The position numbers and the translations under genes were made by a program. This document shows positions 39,223 to 47,719 of a stretch of DNA of 64,000 nt, one piece after another. The stretch spans positions 124,001 to 188,000 of the IMG/VR virus record IMGVR_UViG_3300044701_000569. The stretch is one strand, 5' to 3'. The notes under the pieces are model-generated. The model searched no databases. It was not told the origin of the DNA and saw only the letters and a list, made by a program, of their open reading frames with translations. Each line of letters begins with the position of its first letter. Positions within the stretch are counted from its first letter, which is position 1. This stretch comes from a virus.

Positions 39223-40072
39223 TTCAAGAGGCGTTGTTTTATTTGCTAGAAACAATGGCAAACTTGATTATGTTAAACAGGCTGTATTTCTAGCAAAGAG
39301 AATTAAGAAATATCTAAATTTACCAACAACTGTAATAACAGATAGTGCTGATTATTTAGAAAAAGCATTTGATACAAATATTTTTGATAAAATTATTACA
39401 GTTGAATATTCTGAAACTAAAAATAATAGAGCTTATTTTGACGGTTCATTGTTTCACAAAACTGCTCCATTTAAAAATGACATGCGAGACGGTGTCTACA
39501 ATTGGTCACCTTACGATGAAACAATCTTAATGGATACTGATTATATCATATGCAATGATCTACTATTAAAATGTTTTGAGTCAAACAATGATTTAATGCT
39601 GTTTAAAGATTCATACGACCTAGCTCATTTTAGAAATCAAGATGAATTCAAACACATTAGTGACTTTACTATAGATTTTTATTGGGCTACAGTTGTGTTC
39701 TTCAGAAAAACAGATGAGAATGAAGTCTTTTTTGATCTTATACGCCATATTAAAAAAGAATGGAATCACTATAGACGTGTCTATCAAATAGATTCAGGAT
39801 TGTTTAGAAATGATTTTGCGTTTAGCATAGCTGTTCATATTATGAATGGATTTTCTAAAGGGTCTTTTGTAGCACCTTTGCCGGGAAAACATTACTATAC
39901 TATTGATAGAGATATTCTACAGAGTCTCGATGAAGACAGTATGTTATTTTTAGTAGAAAAGAAAGATCATTTAGGCGAATATACACTAATAAGAACTGAA
40001 AAACAAAATATTCACGTTATGAATAAGTTTAGTTTGGAACGAGTAATTGATGAGGAGATGTCTAATGGATAA
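39215..40072 (+). CDS. GT8-like nucleotide-sugar glycosyltransferase, copy 1
   Basis: 285 residues. The N-terminus RGVVLFARNNGKLDYVKQAV followed by AKRIKKYLNLPTTVITD is the nucleotide-sugar-binding start of a GT-A fold. DETILMDTDYIICN carries a DxD motif (D107, D109) that would hold the metal and the sugar donor. No membrane anchor or signal peptide is present, so it is expected in the host cytoplasm. The next gene is a paralog with the same start and the same DTD motif. The donor and acceptor cannot be read. The family call (GT8 or a close phage relative) comes from motif order; confidence that it is a glycosyltransferase is moderate to high. Confidence 0.72.
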   Translation: MNNSRGVVLFARNNGKLDYVKQAVFLAKRIKKYLNLPTTVITDSADYLEKAFDTNIFDKIITVEYSETKNNRAYFDGSLFHKTAPFKNDMRDGVYNWSPYDETILMDTDYIICNDLLLKCFESNNDLMLFKDSYDLAHFRNQDEFKHISDFTIDFYWATVVFFRKTDENEVFFDLIRHIKKEWNHYRRVYQIDSGLFRNDFAFSIAVHIMNGFSKGSFVAPLPGKHYYTIDRDILQSLDEDSMLFLVEKKDHLGEYTLIRTEKQNIHVMNKFSLERVIDEEMSNG

Positions 40073-40910
40073 GAGTAGAGGCATCTTAGTATTAGCTCAA
40101 AATTCTACAGTAGCAAATTATGTTGAACAGGCTGCACTTTTAGCTATGAGCCTTAAAGTTACAAACCCTAGCACACTTATAAGTGTAGTTACTAATGATG
40201 AAGTTCCTACAGAATATGTAAAACTGTTTGATAAGATTATTCCTATACCGTTTGAAGATGATGCAGACGCAACAGAATGGAAGATTGAAAATAGATGGAA
40301 GCTATATCACGCAACACCTTATGATCAAACAATGGTATTGGATACTGATATGCTGATCCTACAGGATATATCAAGTTGGTGGAAGTTTTTAGAAAATTAC
40401 AAATTATATTTTACAACTAAAGTTTTTACTTATAGGGGCGAAGAAGTTACTAACGACTTTTATAGAAAAACTTTTACATCTAACAATCTTCCTAATCTAT
40501 ATAGCGGACTTCATTATTTCGAAAAGAGTAAACTAGCACTAGAGTTTTATACTTGGCTTGAACTTGTTATGCAGAACTGGGAATTGTTCTACGGATTGTA
40601 TGCTAAAGAAAATTATCCTGGTAGATGCAGTGTAGATGTTAGTGCAGCAATCGTAGCTAAAATTCTTGATTGTGACTCTGAAATTACAAACAATTATGCA
40701 GAATTTCCTACTTTTACTCATATGAAACCTCATATACAGAATTGGATTAGACCTAATGAAAAATGGCAAAACTGTGTTGGAGTTTACATTAATAGAAATT
40801 GTGAAATTAAAATAGGAAATTTTTCTCAGTTAGGTATCTTACATTATACAGAAAAAGATTTTGTAACACCTGAATTAATTGAACGCTATAGGAATTACCT
40901 ACATGTCTAA
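40065..40910 (+). CDS. GT8-like nucleotide-sugar glycosyltransferase, copy 2
   Basis: 281 residues from ATG 40065, chosen because AGGAG lies seven bases upstream and the resulting N-terminus (MDKSRGILVLAQNST) lines up with copy 1 (MNNSRGVVLFARNNG). A TTG at 40047 is less likely. YDQTMVLDTDMLILQD contains the DxD motif (D93, D95). Later features are a SGLHYFEKSKLALEFYTWLE stretch and TFTHMKPHIQNWIR, with the HMKP element in the position of the conserved C-terminal His/Lys of GT8-like enzymes. It overlaps copy 1 by eight bases (ATGGATAA). The pair probably arose by tandem duplication, and they differ enough to use different substrates. Confidence 0.72.
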   Translation: MDKSRGILVLAQNSTVANYVEQAALLAMSLKVTNPSTLISVVTNDEVPTEYVKLFDKIIPIPFEDDADATEWKIENRWKLYHATPYDQTMVLDTDMLILQDISSWWKFLENYKLYFTTKVFTYRGEEVTNDFYRKTFTSNNLPNLYSGLHYFEKSKLALEFYTWLELVMQNWELFYGLYAKENYPGRCSVDVSAAIVAKILDCDSEITNNYAEFPTFTHMKPHIQNWIRPNEKWQNCVGVYINRNCEIKIGNFSQLGILHYTEKDFVTPELIERYRNYLHV

Positions 40911-42288
40911 TTTTGCCGATTTTTTAAAAACACTAAACATTGAAGTAGATGTTGTAGCCAATTCTTTTGTCTATTATGATCCTACAAACGGAAAAATAGA
41001 AAAAATAGGTAACAAATATGTCAAAGACGATTCGTTATCAATACTAGAAGTTCATCACAGCACTGTAACTGATATTATAAATGGTACTAAGAGTCCTGAT
41101 GATTTTATTGTAGAGTACGATGTAGCTTTAAAACAGTTAGCTCTAAAAGAGAAGACATACGAAGATAACAATTCTAAAATAGATACTAGCATGCATCGCT
41201 TGCCTGTAGTAAGAACAGTTTCAGATGAAGCAGGCGACAGAAGTTCTTTAATTTTTAACGGCATCTACGACGGTGTTGAAGTTTTTATGTGGATTAGCGG
41301 AACTAGATTTACAAAAGGTATGCTAGTTTGGTATAAGAATACTGTTTACAAACTGTTAGAAGATATCGAATTAGAAGAGTTTGACGAATCAAAGGCAGAC
41401 GTATTTGTAACTGATGTAGTTGTATCTAATATAAAAAGCATTAATCATTTTGTTGAATACAAAGTCATGTTTAAATCTATTTTTGAAGGTGTACACGTAG
41501 ATGTATGGTATAGAGACCTAGAACATTTACCAGGGCAGCATGTTTGGATTTACAACAATGTTTATAGAATTAGAGAACATCAATCAGCTGATACTTCTTT
41601 TAATTTAGAAAATGCAGAACTTGTTCTAAGCAATGTTTTGCTGTATGGAGATATTAACAAATCTTTAACATTTGTTTCTGTGCTTTCCCCAGGAGATAAA
41701 ATTTTAGATAATAACAGGCTGTATCTTTGCTTAGATGAAAAGCTAAACGCAAAGATGCAAGAAAAGTCAATTGTTTTTTATACTTCAAAATATCAAGGAC
41801 TGTTATATGACGAAGAATTAAAAACTCTTACAAAATTTTCCTTTACTGAAAAGCATAATAAACTTCTAGCAGACAATGAAAAAATAAAAGATACTATTGA
41901 GTTGCTTGATAATAGCACTATTGAAGATGGCGCAAAGGTATTAATTGGCAAAAATTTGTACCTAGCTACTAGATTAGAAGTACGAGATATTGATGTAAAT
42001 GTTGTTCAAAATAATTTATTAGGTTGCTGGGAAATTTACCTAGGTAAGAAGACCAAAAGAAGTCTTCAAAAAATTAGTTATGTAGGACAAGACACATTGT
42101 ATTTCAGTGTTACATCTAAGTACGATCCTAATATACTTTATAGAACAATGGAATTTTCTTTAAGCAAACTGTTAAACGATGTTTCACAAATTTATCCCTA
42201 TCAAAATGATTGGGAACGAACTAGAGAAGATGTAAGTGTATACACTTCTAAGTTTTTTGATACCTACTCTCATGAGGTACTAGAATGA
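40903..42288 (+). CDS. repeat-containing protein, possibly surface- or sugar-binding
   Basis: 461 residues from ATG 40903 (AGGAA eight bases upstream; an earlier TTG at 40879 is unlikely). The N-terminal 85 residues (NSFVYYDPTNGKIEKIGNKY, DDFIVEYDVALKQLALKEK) look like a phage structural lead-in. At least four spaced units with a Gly, a hydrophobic strand and an aromatic Tyr follow: GMLVWYKNTVYKLLED near 139, GQHVWIYNNVYRIREH near 211, GDKILDNNRLYLCLDE near 264, GAKVLIGKNLYLATRL near 343. They resemble the carbohydrate-binding-like units of the giant protein. There are no catalytic motifs. It could be an adhesin or a scaffold for the surrounding enzymes. Function unknown. Confidence 0.5.
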   Translation: MSNFADFLKTLNIEVDVVANSFVYYDPTNGKIEKIGNKYVKDDSLSILEVHHSTVTDIINGTKSPDDFIVEYDVALKQLALKEKTYEDNNSKIDTSMHRLPVVRTVSDEAGDRSSLIFNGIYDGVEVFMWISGTRFTKGMLVWYKNTVYKLLEDIELEEFDESKADVFVTDVVVSNIKSINHFVEYKVMFKSIFEGVHVDVWYRDLEHLPGQHVWIYNNVYRIREHQSADTSFNLENAELVLSNVLLYGDINKSLTFVSVLSPGDKILDNNRLYLCLDEKLNAKMQEKSIVFYTSKYQGLLYDEELKTLTKFSFTEKHNKLLADNEKIKDTIELLDNSTIEDGAKVLIGKNLYLATRLEVRDIDVNVVQNNLLGCWEIYLGKKTKRSLQKISYVGQDTLYFSVTSKYDPNILYRTMEFSLSKLLNDVSQIYPYQNDWERTREDVSVYTSKFFDTYSHEVLE

Positions 42289-43208
42289 GCCAAAAAATTA
42301 AAGTTGTTGATTATGACATCATATACCTATCCTATGATGAACCAAATGCCGAAAAAAATTATGCAGATTTGTGTAAAAAGATACCGTGGGCAAAACGTGT
42401 TCACGGTGTTAAAGGATCCGATGCAGCACACAAAGCCTGTGCTCGTCTAAGCGAAACTGATAGGTTCATCACAGTTGACGGTGACAATGTTGTTAGAGAA
42501 GAATTTTTAAATCAAGAAATTGATTTTGTTGAACACACAGATCTTACAAATTGTGTAATCAGTTGGAGCGGCCGCAATGCTATCAACGGGTTAATGTATG
42601 GTAACGGTGGATTAAAATGTTGGCCTAAAGATTTTGTTCTCAATATGAAAACACATGAAGCAGCGGATCCAACAAACAAACACGCACAGGTTGACTTTTG
42701 CTGGGATGTGCAGTATATTCAAATGAACAGTTGTTATTCAGATGTATACAACAATGCTACGCCTGCACAGGCTTGGAGAGCAGGTTTTAGAGAAGGAGTT
42801 AAACTAGCTCTTGATAGAGGAGTAAAACCTTCAAAGGAAGACTTTCTAAAAAATCATTGGCGTTGTTTGCATTGGCTTTATATTTGGACAATGGTCGGAA
42901 CTGATATTGAAAATGGTAAATGGGCAATACTAGGGGCTAGAGAGGGTCTTTATAAAACTATGCTTACTGAATGGGACTATGTAAACGTTCGTGATTTTGA
43001 ATACCTTAATGATCTTTGGGCTAAAGAATTTGAAGCAATGCAAGATTCTGACATTGATTCTAGAACTACATTTCTTGGACAAGAACTTAGTGAAAAACTA
43101 AGCATTCCTATAGGTGAAGTACTAACATCGGATCAAAGTAAATTTTTTAAAACAGTTTACGAGCATCCTGCTAGAACTGATCACCAAAGGTTTATTGAGC
43201 GCCTATGA
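42285..43208 (+). CDS. glycosyltransferase-like protein, EPNAEKN/DGD family, copy 1
   Basis: 307 residues. The N-terminus DYDIIYLSYDEPNAEKNYAD, then AKRVHGVKGSDAAHKACA, then RFITVDGDNVV (DGD at 65-67), has the order of a GT-A nucleotide-sugar domain with a DxD-type metal site. A second gene of the family lies at 56199, sharing SYxEPNAEKN, AKRVHGxKG, VDGD and NxINxLxYGxGGxK. This copy has an extra C-terminal 90 residues. Donor and acceptor are unknown. It overlaps its neighbours by only ATGA on each side. Glycosyl transfer is inferred from the fold-like motif order; no close named family is recognised by eye. Confidence 0.55.
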   Translation: MSQKIKVVDYDIIYLSYDEPNAEKNYADLCKKIPWAKRVHGVKGSDAAHKACARLSETDRFITVDGDNVVREEFLNQEIDFVEHTDLTNCVISWSGRNAINGLMYGNGGLKCWPKDFVLNMKTHEAADPTNKHAQVDFCWDVQYIQMNSCYSDVYNNATPAQAWRAGFREGVKLALDRGVKPSKEDFLKNHWRCLHWLYIWTMVGTDIENGKWAILGAREGLYKTMLTEWDYVNVRDFEYLNDLWAKEFEAMQDSDIDSRTTFLGQELSEKLSIPIGEVLTSDQSKFFKTVYEHPARTDHQRFIERL

Positions 43209-44599
43209 GCAAAAGCTATTACAATATTAATGCAGAAAATATTAGAGAAGAACTAGATAAAGTAAGTTGTTCTATGTGTCTTGCTAAATGGACACAAGTT
43301 ACTATGCATTTGCATAACGGACACACACATAGCTGTCATCATCCTGTTCCCCATAAGATTCCTCTAGAAGAACTACTAGAAAGTCCCCACGCACTACATA
43401 ATACACGTTTTAAAATTGAGCAGAGAGAAAAAATGCTTAAAGGTGAACGACCTAAAGAGTGCGACTACTGTTGGAATATAGAAGATTTAGGCAAAGACTA
43501 TCTCAGCGACAGACATTTTAAAAGCGGAGAATATTGGAGTTCAGAATACAAAGATGAAATTCTAAAAGACCCACTACGCAAGGATTTTCTTCCTACATAC
43601 CTAGAAGTTAGTTTTTCAAATGTTTGCAATTTTAGCTGCATGTATTGCAGTCCGCAGATTAGTTCAAAGTGGGTTGACGATGTTAAAAGAAATGGTCCTT
43701 ATGATCTAGGTGATTTTAAACATGCTGATTTAAGTTATTTAGATCAAAAAGGTTTAACTCCTATACCTGAAAGGGAAGACAATCCTTATATTGACGCATT
43801 TTGGGAAATATGGCCTGAGTTATATCAAAAACTTAGAGTGTTTAGAATTACTGGTGGAGAACCTTTACTAAGCAAACATACTTGGAGAATTCTAGAGTAT
43901 GTTCAAGCTAATCCTAATCCTAACATTGAAATAATTATCAATAGTAATTTGTGTGTGCAAGATAATTTTATTGATAGATTAATAAAAATAGGTAATGATC
44001 TTATTACTAATTCTAAGGTAAAAAGATTTGAAATCTACACCAGTGTTGAGAGTGAAGGACGCCAAGCTGAATATATACGTCCAGGATTAGATTACGACAA
44101 ATTTATAAACAATCTAATACGTGTGACTACTGAGATGCCAATGATTAAATGGCGTTCAAAAGTAGTAATTATGGCAACATATAATCTGTTGAGTATACCT
44201 AGATTTAGAAAACTACTTGAATGGTTATTAGAGTACAGAAAAACTCATTCAAACCCTCAATGGAAAAACATTTGGATTGATATTAGTTATCTTCGTTATC
44301 CTAGTTGGCAAACGGTTAGTCTAGCTGACGAAAGTATGCTAAAGATTATAGAATCTGATCTTGAATTTTTAAAAGCAAACGATCAAAATATTGTAGGTTG
44401 GCACGGATTTCAAGATACAGAAATTGAAAAGTTTGCTAGAATGTATAAGTATGCTGTTGAGTCAAGACAGAAGCTAAATCCTATAGAAAAAGAACGTTTT
44501 TACAATTTCTTTAACCAGCATGATCAACGCAAGGGTTTTAATTTTGTAGAGGTGTTTCCTGAGTTGGAAGAATTTTATAATGACTGTAGATCGAAGTAA
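43205..44599 (+). CDS. radical SAM protein with N-terminal auxiliary-cluster (twitch-like) domain
   Basis: 464 residues. The radical SAM core is shown by C141-xxx-C145-xx-C148 (SNVCNFSCMYC), which binds the 4Fe-4S cluster that cleaves SAM, and by TGGEP at 216-220, which contacts SAM. Unlike classic SPASM enzymes, the extra cysteines come first: C22, C25, C44, then C86 and C89 in ECDYCW, which probably bind an auxiliary cluster. I call this arrangement class A. The next gene is a close paralog, sharing HNGHTHSCHHP against AQGETHSCYHP, GERPKECDYCW and DNPYIDAFWE. The substrate is unknown; auxiliary clusters usually go with peptide or carbohydrate oxidation. Confidence 0.88.
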   Translation: MSKSYYNINAENIREELDKVSCSMCLAKWTQVTMHLHNGHTHSCHHPVPHKIPLEELLESPHALHNTRFKIEQREKMLKGERPKECDYCWNIEDLGKDYLSDRHFKSGEYWSSEYKDEILKDPLRKDFLPTYLEVSFSNVCNFSCMYCSPQISSKWVDDVKRNGPYDLGDFKHADLSYLDQKGLTPIPEREDNPYIDAFWEIWPELYQKLRVFRITGGEPLLSKHTWRILEYVQANPNPNIEIIINSNLCVQDNFIDRLIKIGNDLITNSKVKRFEIYTSVESEGRQAEYIRPGLDYDKFINNLIRVTTEMPMIKWRSKVVIMATYNLLSIPRFRKLLEWLLEYRKTHSNPQWKNIWIDISYLRYPSWQTVSLADESMLKIIESDLEFLKANDQNIVGWHGFQDTEIEKFARMYKYAVESRQKLNPIEKERFYNFFNQHDQRKGFNFVEVFPELEEFYNDCRSK

Positions 44600-45917
44600 A
44601 CTTTCAGAATACCATTTAATACATCTAAAGAAAAGTGACGAGATTTCGTCTACTTTCTGTTCTGCTAAATGGCATATGGTTACCCTGCATCTTGCACAGG
44701 GAGAAACTCATAGTTGTTACCATCCGTGGACACACAAAGTTCCCCTAGAAGAATTAAAAAATAATCCAGGTGCAATACATAATACACTCTTTAAAAAGAG
44801 TCAACGTAAACTTATGCTCAATGGAGAACGTCCTAAAGAGTGTGAATACTGCTGGCGTATGGAAGATTTAGGTAATATCAGTGATAGAATAATTCGTAAT
44901 GCTGAACCTTATGCTAAAAATGACCTAGACACTTTTAAAACATACACTGGCGACGAGGATGTCTACCCGCGCCATGTAGAAGTGAGCTTTAGTACAACCT
45001 GTAATCTTAAATGTTCTTACTGTAATCCTACAGTAAGTTCTAAGTGGCTTGAAGAAGTTAATCAATATGGCGGTTATAAAACAAGTACTGAGTTTAATGA
45101 CTATATCAAACCAGGTAAACCTCTACCATTTATATTAGATAGAGAACACAATCCTTATATTGACGCATTTTGGGAATGGCTACCGGACGCATACCCTCAT
45201 ATGCATGTCCTTCGTGTCACTGGCGGTGAGCCTCTTATGAGTAAACACACGTTTACTCTGCTGGATTACATTGCTGAAAATCCTAATCCTAAACTAGAAG
45301 TTGTAGTTAACTCTAATATGTGTGTGCCTGATAAGCTGATTGATCAAGCTATAGCAGCAGGTAAAAAGATAGTAGAACGTGTGGGTGTATTTAAGATGTT
45401 TGCAAGTCTTGACAGCGTTGGTGCTCAAGCCGAATATCAACGTTACGGTTTAAATTTTGAACAGTTTACAAAAAATGTAAGACGTTTCTTAGATGAAATC
45501 CCCAACAGCAAAGTTTCATTTACTTGCACCTTTAATGTATTCAGTGTTCCTAATGTAAAAGGCTTTATGGAATATATGTATAGTTTACATAAAGATTACG
45601 GTAAGAGAATAAACTTTGACACACCGTATTTGCGTTTTCCACCACATCAGTGTGTACAGATATTGCCAAATGAGTATGTAAAATATTTAGAGGCTGCTGA
45701 AGAATACATGATAGAAAAGTCATTTCCTCAGCTTACAATTGACAAGATTCAACGATTAAAAAGTTATATGACAAATAAAACTTTTACAGAAGAACAGTTA
45801 TCTACGTACAGAAAAGACTTTGTTATATTTGTAGACGAACACGATAAACGCAGAGGAACAAATTTCTTAGAGACTTATCCTGAGCTAAAAGAATTTTACG
45901 AGTTGTGTAATGAATGA
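44580..45917 (+). CDS. radical SAM protein, class A, close paralog of the preceding gene
   Basis: 445 residues. N-terminal cysteines C27, C46, C88 and C91, core motif C141-xxx-C145-xx-C148 (TTCNLKCSYC) and TGGEP at 214-218. Alignment with the previous protein is nearly gap-free through the core, including NPYIDAFWEWLPDAYPHMHV, SNMCVPDKLID and a C-terminal FVDEHDKRRGTNFLETYPEL against FFNQHDQRKGFNFVEVFPEL. The two genes are therefore a recent tandem duplication. The overlap with the previous gene is 20 bases, longer than most junctions in the block. One cysteine of the N-terminal pair seen in the paralog (C22) is absent. Confidence 0.88.
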   Translation: MTVDRSKLSEYHLIHLKKSDEISSTFCSAKWHMVTLHLAQGETHSCYHPWTHKVPLEELKNNPGAIHNTLFKKSQRKLMLNGERPKECEYCWRMEDLGNISDRIIRNAEPYAKNDLDTFKTYTGDEDVYPRHVEVSFSTTCNLKCSYCNPTVSSKWLEEVNQYGGYKTSTEFNDYIKPGKPLPFILDREHNPYIDAFWEWLPDAYPHMHVLRVTGGEPLMSKHTFTLLDYIAENPNPKLEVVVNSNMCVPDKLIDQAIAAGKKIVERVGVFKMFASLDSVGAQAEYQRYGLNFEQFTKNVRRFLDEIPNSKVSFTCTFNVFSVPNVKGFMEYMYSLHKDYGKRINFDTPYLRFPPHQCVQILPNEYVKYLEAAEEYMIEKSFPQLTIDKIQRLKSYMTNKTFTEEQLSTYRKDFVIFVDEHDKRRGTNFLETYPELKEFYELCNE

Positions 45918-46770
45918 AATTTACATTAAATTTTCTAATGACTCGTATATTCAGATAGAATTATTAAAAAATAATTTTGTTGATGAATGGCTAGAAGTTT
46001 TTCAAAAAACTTCTAAATCAAATATTGGAACATTTAGAATAACTCCGCTAGTAGGATTAGAGTATTGCGATAATGAAATTAATAAATCGATAGATCGTCT
46101 TAATGAAATTTTTGCCAAACTTAACTCTTTAACAGGTGTATCTGCCAACATTCCGGTGTTAACAAGACAAAATATATCAAGAAAACTGTGCAATAAAATA
46201 CATCGTATTTTTACAACTCTTGTAAATTCTCAAGGTACAAAGTATAATTTTGGTTCGTCAATTCAACTTAACGGATTAGATTTAAAAAACCATAGAGATT
46301 TAATATATGAAATAAACGACAACATTCATTATGTTGAAAAAATTTTTCATGCTAACTCAGAATTTTTAAAAAATAATCAATCAAATTATGGATTGTTAAA
46401 TTTTAAAAACAAAAAAATAGAAAAAATTAGAAAAGATTATTTTAAATTTTTAACTAATGACACACAGTATGATGTTTTTATAAACGCAAATATTTGCGGC
46501 AAAAGCTATTTAAATTGTTTTTGGGACAATGATATACCAACAAATTATGATATAAAAAACGAAGAAAGTTATTGCGCTGATTTAGAATTTTTTATTCATA
46601 AGCCATCGTTTATTGACCTTATGCAGTATACTGAGTTTACAAACTGGTTACAGAAATATAGTCTTCCAGTTAATAATATAACATCTGGCAGAATGCCTGT
46701 AGGTAAAATAAAGGACAAACTGCTTAAAGATACAGACAGCATAGAAATAAAGAATATCGAATATGCTTAA
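45910..46770 (+). CDS. unknown protein, divergent paralog of the gene at 53717
   Basis: 286 residues, very AT-rich, Asn/Lys/Ile-rich. No named domain is visible. Two blocks match the protein at 53717: a helical block with N-x-x-I-H (LIYEINDNIHYVEK against CELNGLIHKLEG), and a C-terminal order of G-K, F, E-F-F, W, G-x-V-G-x-I (ICGKSYLNCF, DLEFFIHK, NWLQKY, GRMPVGKI here; GETGKNMAHIF, LSEFFLPF, KKWCIKH, GKWEVGQI there). Both lie beside radical SAM genes, so they may be partner proteins or binding subunits. Eight-base overlaps on both sides (ATGAATGA and ATGCTTAA) tie it to them. Function unknown. Confidence 0.55.
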   Translation: MNEIYIKFSNDSYIQIELLKNNFVDEWLEVFQKTSKSNIGTFRITPLVGLEYCDNEINKSIDRLNEIFAKLNSLTGVSANIPVLTRQNISRKLCNKIHRIFTTLVNSQGTKYNFGSSIQLNGLDLKNHRDLIYEINDNIHYVEKIFHANSEFLKNNQSNYGLLNFKNKKIEKIRKDYFKFLTNDTQYDVFINANICGKSYLNCFWDNDIPTNYDIKNEESYCADLEFFIHKPSFIDLMQYTEFTNWLQKYSLPVNNITSGRMPVGKIKDKLLKDTDSIEIKNIEYA

Positions 46771-47719
46771 AAAGATTTGGTTTAAAAAAGATTATGAAAC
46801 TTTTTTTATTACATGGAGTTTACATAACCTATGTAACTTTCGCTGCGACTACTGTCCACCAAATTTAAATAACGGCACTACAAAAAATATTTCATTTAAG
46901 CATGTAGAAACGTTTTTTAACAATCTAAGACAAAAGTTACCAAACAAAAAATTTATATTTGCATTTAGTGGCGGAGAACCAACTCTTCATCCTGAGTTTA
47001 TTGACATGATCAAATATCTTAGCGACAATGGTTGTGAAATATGTATGACCTCAAATGGTAGTAGGAGCATTGATTGGTGGCAACGTGCAGAACCTTATGT
47101 TGATCACTTAGTTTTTAGTTATCATCCTGGTTGGACTAAACCTACAAAGCTAAAAGAAAATATAGATTTTTTAACACAAACTAGTTGGGTAAATCTTGAT
47201 TTGATGATGAATCCTACTCATTGGGACGAAATCATTTCATTAGGTGAATCTTTTAAAGACAAGCCTAATATTGCTGTAACTTACTTGCCAATACAAAAAG
47301 ATTTTGGTAATGGTGCTAATGGTTTAATTGATTACACAGAACAACAGTTAGAATTCCTTAAGAATCCTCCTAATTACTGGGGAAAGTTTCAACCTGCTAA
47401 ACATAAATTAGAAAAATGTAAAGGACAGTTTGGTAGAGGGTTAAAATTTATGGAAACATCTGAAGGAACAAGACAGTTAGATTACAAATATTTAATTGCA
47501 AACGATCTTAATAGATTTAAGGGTTATGAATGTAACCTAGGCATGGAAGGTCTAATTGTTGAAATAAACGGTGATATATACAATGCTTATTGCCATGTAG
47601 GAGGTGTTGTAGGTAATATTTTTACCGGCGAATATAATCTAACAGACACTCCAACTATTTGCCCTGCTAATTATTGTTCCTGTTCAGTTGACATTGAAAT
47701 CTCAAAGAGAAAAATATGA
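46763..47719 (+). CDS. radical SAM protein with C-terminal cysteine-knuckle domain
   Basis: 318 residues, first member of what I call class B. The radical SAM core is at the N-terminus: C24-xxx-C28-xx-C31 (NLCNFRCDYC) and SGGEP at 69-73. After a YTEQQLEFLKNPP element (near 190) and a linker comes a compact domain: C257 in GYECNLGMEGLIVEINGD, C277, then C300, C305 and C307 in ICPANYCSC. Five cysteines are enough for an auxiliary Fe-S cluster. The same domain ends the proteins at 57932, 62657 and 63636 and begins the one at 49029. It overlaps the class A gene downstream by ATGA. Reaction unknown. Confidence 0.86.
   Translation: MLKKIWFKKDYETFFITWSLHNLCNFRCDYCPPNLNNGTTKNISFKHVETFFNNLRQKLPNKKFIFAFSGGEPTLHPEFIDMIKYLSDNGCEICMTSNGSRSIDWWQRAEPYVDHLVFSYHPGWTKPTKLKENIDFLTQTSWVNLDLMMNPTHWDEIISLGESFKDKPNIAVTYLPIQKDFGNGANGLIDYTEQQLEFLKNPPNYWGKFQPAKHKLEKCKGQFGRGLKFMETSEGTRQLDYKYLIANDLNRFKGYECNLGMEGLIVEINGDIYNAYCHVGGVVGNIFTGEYNLTDTPTICPANYCSCSVDIEISKRKI

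Noticed and set aside
43205-45917. Frameshifted single gene instead of two adjacent class A radical SAM genes
   Set aside because: Both frames contain a full set of N-terminal cysteines, a CxxxCxxC core and TGGEP, so they are a tandem duplicate, not a broken gene.
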